64,000 bases of DNA. Source: Zoroaster sp. YZ-2022 (lineage: Eukaryota; Echinodermata; Asteroidea; Forcipulatida; Zoroasteridae). The stretch spans positions 16,489,019 to 16,553,018 of the forward strand of contig CM055823.1 of NCBI GenBank assembly GCA_029582265.1, given 5' to 3'. Positions 58,551-64,000 of the stretch are shown here, one piece after another. Each line of letters opens with the position of its first letter. Position 1 is the stretch's first letter. The translations under genes were made by a program, and so were the position numbers. The notes beneath the pieces are model-generated. The model made no database searches, had not been told where the DNA came from, and saw only the letters and a list, made by a program, of their open reading frames with translations.

Positions 58551-59146
58551 ATGAGCGAATCAACGAATTTACCGTCAATAACGAATAACGAGAGCGCTAA
58601 AGAATTTCGATTGCAAAAAATCGACGATATTCAAAAAGAATTACGAATCGAATTAACGAACGAGAGGGTGTATATAAAAAATATAATAAAATAATCAACG
58701 CTTGTAACGTTGTAGAAACAATGGCTGAATTGGGGTGTATGGGAGCAGGAGCCATCGGAATAGCCAGTATCGCTACAGTCATATCGTCCCCCGTGGGATA
58801 CGCTTTAGAAGGTTTAGCTTTGGGGTTGGGCGGAGGAGCGTTCGCTCTTAGATACGTAAAAAATTAATTGTATAAAAAAGCTAAAAAACATGACGAAATA
58901 CGAATTCTAGCTTTATCTAAACTTAACACGATCGAAAACCACGTTTCTAAAGCCATTCAAGACGGCTTCATCAGTCAAGAAGAATTTGTGCTCATAAGCG
59001 AAGAGCGAGATAAATATTACAAAATGAAAGAAAAAATACGTAATAAACCAACAACTATACCAGAGGTTAAAACTGCCGATGGCGCGGCGGAGCGTGAAAA
59101 CGCGGAAAAAAAAATTCTTATAGAAAAACTTTTGAGTTTAAAGTGA
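58551..59146 (+). CDS. Conserved Polinton protein, interrupted
   Basis: The N-terminal part (MSESTNLPSITNNESAKEF...) shifts frame at the G run 58666-58668. The middle part has two hydrophobic stretches (CMGAGAIGIASIATVISSP and ALEGLALGLGGGAFAL). An in-frame TAA at 58865-58867 separates it from the C-terminal helical region (KKAKKHDEIRILALSKLNTI), a motif I recognise as recurring in Polinton proteins. It ends in TGA at 59144-59146. Function unknown; membrane association inferred. Confidence 0.75.
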
Positions 59147-59358
59147 GTATAAATAAATCGTATTACACCCAAAAACACGCTTCGCAAGTAGCGGAGCGAC
59201 CGCCACCGTACAATTTAAAGTTTTAGTACAATGTTTACAATTAGTTCTAAATGCCAAAAAATTATAGATTTATTTGTTTCATTTATACTCTTTCATCACT
59301 AAAATATAATGTTGTCTGGCTTTTTTTAAATTTTTTAACTACTATAATTTTTAAAAAA
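59147..59358. other. Intergenic DNA with remnant of the Cys-rich ORF tail
   Basis: On the minus strand a short stretch (about 59285-59330) encodes ARQHYILVMKE-like residues, close to the tail ARRKYNLVMKELL of the Cys-rich terminal ORF at the other end. It suggests the two ends once carried the same gene. Confidence 0.5.
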
Positions 59359-59919
59359 TTATTTTTTATCTAGGATTTCATTCTCATCAAACGGTAATAA
59401 CCGACTAAAAGAAAACCAAAGATTAGAACAATCAAAAGTACCGCAACATTGTAAAATGTTAAATACAAAATCTTTTTTATGGCCGTATAAATCACGAACT
59501 GTACTTTCTGAATTTGTTTTAAAAATTTCTTGGTTTTCACTAAAAAATGACCATTCTTTTTTTAAACCTTTATAATATCCTTTAAGTCTTTTACTTTCAA
59601 AATGCGTAATTTTATAATACACATTTGTTTCTTCACTAAAAATGTAAAAATTGGGCTTTAGATAGTTTTTTTCATCGTTTAAATTTTCTAATTTAAACGT
59701 TATGTTGCCATTAACAATAGTTAACTCTATGAGTGAAAAATTAAAAGGTATAAGTTTACAATCTGTACTTGGTAAATATATCGCTAAATTATTTATTCTA
59801 TATAATGGCACATTTTTATACAAATGTACTTTTTCTGCAGGATTATCTTTTGATAAAATGCCTTGTATATTAACTATCGACTTGTTTGATCGCTGCAAAT
59901 CTTCAGATTTTGTTGTCAT
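59359..59919 (-). CDS. Right terminal ORF of the Polinton (186 aa)
   Basis: Not recognised. It starts with MTT at ATG 59919, identical to the first residues of the Cys-rich ORF at the other end because the start lies inside the inverted repeat. The rest is unrelated in sequence (no cysteine cluster except CCGTFDC near the C-terminus). Predicted mixed alpha/beta. Ends in TAA. Confidence 0.65.
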   Translation of the reverse strand: MTTKSEDLQRSNKSIVNIQGILSKDNPAEKVHLYKNVPLYRINNLAIYLPSTDCKLIPFNFSLIELTIVNGNITFKLENLNDEKNYLKPNFYIFSEETNVYYKITHFESKRLKGYYKGLKKEWSFFSENQEIFKTNSESTVRDLYGHKKDFVFNILQCCGTFDCSNLWFSFSRLLPFDENEILDKK

Positions 59920-60394
59920 CTTTATTATTCTCAAAGATAATCTTTTTTTAATATTTCAATTTTTTTTATATCTACTTTTTTTATCACATTTTTGCGATGA
60001 CGTCACCAGTTTTTGGTAACGTCATACCTCATTTGCATAATCTCAGTTTTTTTTTAGATACGTCATACATTTTTGTTTTAAGAATCGACCTACTGCCACC
60101 CACAGATTTTAAGCAAAATATTATTTTTTAAGAGGTGAACCAGACCCCCCATCTGACATAATCTTTTTTTAATATTTCATTTTTTTAAATTTTTTATATC
60201 TACTTTTTTTATCACATTTTTGCGATGACGTCACCAGTTTTTGGTAACGTCATACCTCATTTGCATAATCTCAGTTTTTTTTTATACGTCATACATTTTT
60301 TTTGTTTTAAGAATCGACCTACTGCCACCCACAGATTTTAAGCAAAATATCATTTTTTGAGAGGTGAGCCCGACCCCCCATCTGACATACTACT
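59918..60394 (-). repeat. Polinton right terminal inverted repeat, tandemly duplicated
   Basis: Two head-to-tail copies: inner about 59918-60160 and outer about 60160-60394. Both contain TGACGTCA (59998-60005 and 60226-60233) and ATTTGCAT. Only the outer copy reaches the true element end; the inner stops at ATCTGACAT. The left terminus has a single copy. Confidence 0.9.
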
Positions 60395-60950
60395 GTTTTT
60401 ATTATAAATAAACATAAGGTTTATTATTATTATTAGGTATGCTGCAACCAGGTGTTGTGTGGGTACAGATAGGGTGGGCATTCTAGCCTGTGACATCAAA
60501 CTGCTAAGTCAGTACATTTCCGAACAAATAAGTTTTTATTATAAATAAACATAAGGTTTATTATTATTATTAGGTATGCTGCAACCAGGTGTTGTGTGGG
60601 TACAGATAGAATTGGGCATTCTAGCCTGTGACATCAAACTGCTAAGTCAGTACATTTCCGAACAAATAAGTTTTTATTATAAATAAACATAAGGTTTATT
60701 ATTATTATTAGGTATGCTGCAACCAGGTGTTGTGTGGGTACAGATAGGGTGGGCATTCTAGCCTGTGACATCAAACTGCTAAGTCAGTACATTTCCGAAC
60801 AAATAAGTTTTTATTATAAATAAACATAAGGTTTATTATTATTATTAGGTATGCTGCAACCAGGTGTTGTGTGGGTACAGATAGGGTGGGCATTCTAGCC
60901 TGCGACATCAAACTGCTAGGTCGGTACATTTCCGAACAAATAAGTTTCTT
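60395..60950. repeat. 137-bp tandem repeats, right flank of the Polinton
   Basis: About four units of the array found left of the element. The first bases GTTTT (60395-60399) duplicate 43972-43976. Confidence 0.9.
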
Positions 60951-62260
60951 AAACGTATCAAGAATTAATTACAACTACAAAAATTAATTTAAGATCACAA
61001 AAGGAAATAAATAACATCTAACAACGGCGTAGGCCTCCAGAAGTCAGCCACAAGGTTTTCCAGAGTTTTCAGCTCATCGAGTTTTATCTGAGTTTTTTAC
61101 CCTGGGCAGGAAAAGTTATGTCGCGCCAACATTATGTACATTTATATTCAAGCAGTAATAAGGAAAACACAAAGGTCGTTTCGTATTTTTAGACAAGAAA
61201 TAGAAGTATGTGCCCATTAATATGAACTAATACAAATAAAGATCGAAGTTTGTTCAAATAATAAGAAAGTAATAATTGTTAATAAGTGACGAATAAACAA
61301 GCCGTCCCTAGCTAGTTTGGCAGGCTTCATGCAGTTATGTTTTTGTATGTAATTAATAATTGGAGTATTAGGGGGCAAGGGTAGTTCGGTATATTTAATT
61401 GGTGTGTTAGGGGGTATACTGCGTACAGTACTGCGCATAGAACAGACGCACACTTAAGTACATAAGGGTAACATATAAGTGTTCTGGGTTCATTTATGTG
61501 CATTACTTATCAAGTACACGGGACCTACGGCTTAACGTCCCATCCGAAGGACGAAGCAATTACGGTTTAGCGTCTTGCTCAAGGACACAAGCGCCGTGAC
61601 CGGCCAGCCAGGATTCGAGCCCACATTCTAACAACGCCAGAACGGGTCCGATGCACTAGACCGCTTGGTCACGACACTCCACTGTATTGGGAGCCTGTAA
61701 ACAAAATGAATTATAATTATGTAATAATGGGGAGTAACGTTTTGGTAGGGGGTGATAATTATTCAGACATTGCCATTACATGTTGTCCCCCCCTCCCCGA
61801 TTGTCACCTATATGCTTGTTAGTGTCGCCAATCATGGGTTAATAAAAAATAATTCTTTCTCACAACAGAAGGGAAATAGTAGATACAATTACAGAGGGGA
61901 AATATCGCTCTTGGAGGAATCGCTGTCAAGTATGATGAAGCTAAACAAATTATAACAAACCAATTGCTGTATTTAAATATTAATTGGAGTCCAATTATTA
62001 TGCATTTTAATCGTATATTTTACATCTTACGAATTAGCAAACTTTACAAAAATAATATGCACAAGACAAAAATATTGGAGGGGGATATTGCCTTTAGCGT
62101 CCCATCCACCATAAATATTTGGGGACATTTCCGCCCATCCACCCCACCCCTACCGCCCCCAATGGCTCTGATTGTGACGATATTGTTGCTTTAATGTTAT
62201 AATTTGACATAGTTTGTAATAAAGTGCTTTTCTTTCTATTGTGACACCCTTTATCTGCAG
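60951..62260. other. Host intron between Polinton and LRR exon
   Basis: No exon recognised up to 62260. Contains a SINE (61480-61690) and, just before the exon, a TTAAAGGG-type MITE end (62166-62195). Confidence 0.5.
61480..61690 (-). mobile_element. tRNA-derived SINE head and central domain
   Basis: On the minus strand: A-box-like GTGACCAAGCGGTCTAGTGC, B-box-like GGGCTCGAATCC, then CTTGAGCAAGACG and CGTCCTTCGGATGGGACG, a central segment common in marine invertebrate SINEs. The 3' tail was not identified. Confidence 0.7.
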
Positions 62261-62332
62261 TTCGTTATCGGGTGGAAATATCAGCGCTCTGCCAACTGGT
62301 CTTTTTAAAGACTTTTCGTTCTTACGACAATT
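62261..62332 (+). CDS. Host receptor gene, 72-bp LRR exon
   Basis: TTATCTGCAG acceptor and GTAAGT donor bound a 72-bp exon encoding one leucine-rich repeat: SLSGGNISALPTGLFKDFSF then LRQ. 72-bp, one-repeat, same-phase LRR exons are typical of LGR-type receptor genes. It continues in phase from the LRRNT exon at 42516-42642 across the 19.6-kb intron that holds the Polinton. Further LRR exons should follow outside the window. Confidence 0.85.
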
Positions 62333-64000
62333 GTAAGTGTTAATGTTCGTTCTTCCTTAAATTACCGTAACATATAATGGGGACGTATGATCATTTTGTA
62401 TGGTCATATTCAACTGAACTGGAACTGTTCAATATAATATACAGTACGGTAAAATACCACTTTAATAAACACAGCGATATGCAACTATAATTTATTTACT
62501 TTTAGGAACACTTTCATTTCCTTCTTTCTGTGTATTGTCATTTCTGTAAATTACGGCGATGATCCAGAGTCTGAAAAAATAGGGACACAGGGCAAAGGGG
62601 GGGGGCACACACTGCCAAAAAGTGGCACCCAAAAATATAGTAAGTTTACATGCATGGCCGGCGATAAGGGAGGGTCACGTGCCACCTTCAACTCCCCCAA
62701 CCCCCTTCCCCGAGATCCGCCATATATATTTGAGGTTTTGAAGCCTCAAAATAACATTTAGTAGGGCCATGGCGGCCATCTTGAATTGGAAGAGGCAGCC
62801 ATTTCGATTATGTTTTAATTGCTGACGAGCTTATTAAACAATGTCCAAGAGTAAAAGTCAACATCAGGTTTGAAGAGACCAGTCTTTGGTATAGTCGATG
62901 TCATTTTTAGTAGGGTAAAAACTCTTAAATTGTACAGCATCAGTAATTTGTTTAATATCGGTACTCTTCTTATTATCTTGTTAGTAATGTAAATGTGTTG
63001 TTCCTTTTAGTAGCAAATATAATGACTCTACATTTATTATCTTTCTGCATAAATAGTAAACACGAAGGTATAAACATGTTTTCGTACAAAAATAGCTGAA
63101 TGGCCAATTTGGATTTCACAACACTGATGCCAGTCTCAAGTACCCCGTAGGAATAACCAACATTGTTATAGAGAAAGATCCTGCACAGTCTTCTTGTTCG
63201 TTAAAACACTGCAGGATGACAGACACGGCCTTCACTAATTGGTAAAACACTCCCACTTCTCGGCATCAACAGTAGCCTTGACAAAGGCGTGTCGGAACGG
63301 TCCGTGGAACGGTCCGTGTACATACTGTCTTTCTGTTTATATAATGTTTTTGCTGCGTTCAGGATAAAAGAAACAAGAAAGAACAAACTATATTTTTTGT
63401 CCTTTATCTTTTTTTGTTATATGCACAAAGGGAACAAACGTACCATACTTATGTCGACCGATTTAAATTGCATAATACACGAATTCAAAACGTACCGTTT
63501 GTGTAAACCGTTCTCACGATATAAACAGAGACAATTAAAAAGGTCAACAGAATTACTATTTTATTATAATTTCTTAAAACAAGAAAAACGTTGTTGTTAT
63601 TTACGTTTCCTATTTTATTAAAGACATAAATAAAACAAATCTGTTAACACTTCGTTGTTTGTACATGTACTGAACAAGAAGGAAAATTCTAATCCAAATG
63701 GCTATCTGTGGACGACTGTGGACGACTGTGGACTGTGGACGACTCCCACCTGACAGCGTAACATAGAGTTTCTCCGCTCAGAATTCGGCTCCCTTACATG
63801 TAGCTTAGAAAGACTAAAGGACATGTAGCAAAGTATTCATGAAGTGACCCAATGAAAGTGGTGTCTCTGTATTCAGGGTTGGTACAGTAGAGGGCACTTT
63901 TTTAACTGGCCATTGTGCCTTTCTGAGGCATTTTGAGCAGTGACACCCTGGGGCAAAGTATCAAAAAACACGAGCAATACATCTTTTATCTAATTTTAAC
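62333..64000. other. Host intron to the window end
   Basis: No exon with fitting phase and LRR sequence found. A short direct repeat of GGACGACTGT occurs at about 63710-63745. Nothing else recognised. Confidence 0.5.

Larger units (their letters stand above)
43977..60394 (+). mobile_element. Polinton/Maverick DNA transposon, full length (16.4 kb)
   Basis: Terminal sequences AGTAGTATGTCAG and CTGACATACTACT are inverted copies and start and end with AG/CT as is usual for Polintons. GTTTT flanks both ends (43972-43976 and 60395-60399); joining the flanks restores a normal 137-bp repeat unit. It carries protein-primed PolB, integrase, packaging ATPase, major capsid and penton-like genes, the hallmark set. 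The size is within the normal Polinton range. It is richer in CpG than the flanking host DNA. Several genes hold in-frame TAA codons or homopolymer frameshifts. Confidence 0.95.

Noticed and set aside
43977..60394. UAA fully reassigned as a sense codon in the element
   Set aside because: The capsid gene ends at TAA at the place expected for its family, as do the ATPase and most others; full reassignment would extend them implausibly. A partial or context effect is left as a finding.
63289..63621. Frame after a TTCAG acceptor as the next LRR exon
   Set aside because: The encoded residues (KETRKNKLYFL...) do not fit a leucine-rich repeat.

Overview
The window is animal nuclear DNA: split exons with consensus splice sites, long introns and many transposable elements. 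A tRNA-derived SINE, a CR1/L2-type LINE with a 2A-like peptide, a piggyBac element and a Polinton/Maverick together suggest a marine invertebrate, probably a deuterostome (echinoderm, hemichordate or lancelet). The species cannot be fixed from the sequence.

Layout. Positions 1-25917 and 26418-49625 are inverted copies of one locus, joined through a 500-base run of N (25918-26417). The left arm reads the host gene on the minus strand, the right arm on the plus strand. The right arm is corrupted close to the N run and becomes clean further away. The arms differ by a complete SINE insertion and by amino-acid changes in a host exon, so they are most simply two haplotypes scaffolded tail to tail. 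A true giant inverted duplication is the alternative.

Host gene. Exons encoding a signal peptide, a CUB domain, an LDLa module, an LRR N-terminal cap and (right arm only, 62261-62332) a 72-bp LRR exon join in perfect phase. This points to a secreted or membrane receptor, most like the LGR/relaxin-receptor group. Its introns hold the LINE, piggyBac, SINEs, MITEs, minisatellites and the Polinton.

Polinton. A 16.4-kb element (43977-60394) sits in the intron between the LRRNT and LRR exons, inside an array of about 137-bp tandem repeats, with a 5-bp target duplication. From left to right it carries a TIR, a Cys-rich ORF, protein-primed PolB, a retroviral-type integrase on the opposite strand, four small ORFs, a 43-bp x 8 repeat, the packaging ATPase, the major capsid protein, a divergent block of conserved Polinton structural or membrane proteins, a penton-like minor capsid protein, a pair of paralogous ORFs, and a second TIR that is tandemly duplicated. 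The left arm holds the matching end of this element (1-5648), cut by the window edge. No adenain-like protease was recognised.

Most curious points: (i) five in-frame TAA codons in otherwise continuous conserved Polinton genes, three of which end in TAG or TGA while nearly all other genes end in TAA; (ii) TIRs that carry promoter-like motifs and the start codon of both terminal genes; (iii) the perfect 43-bp repeat array.
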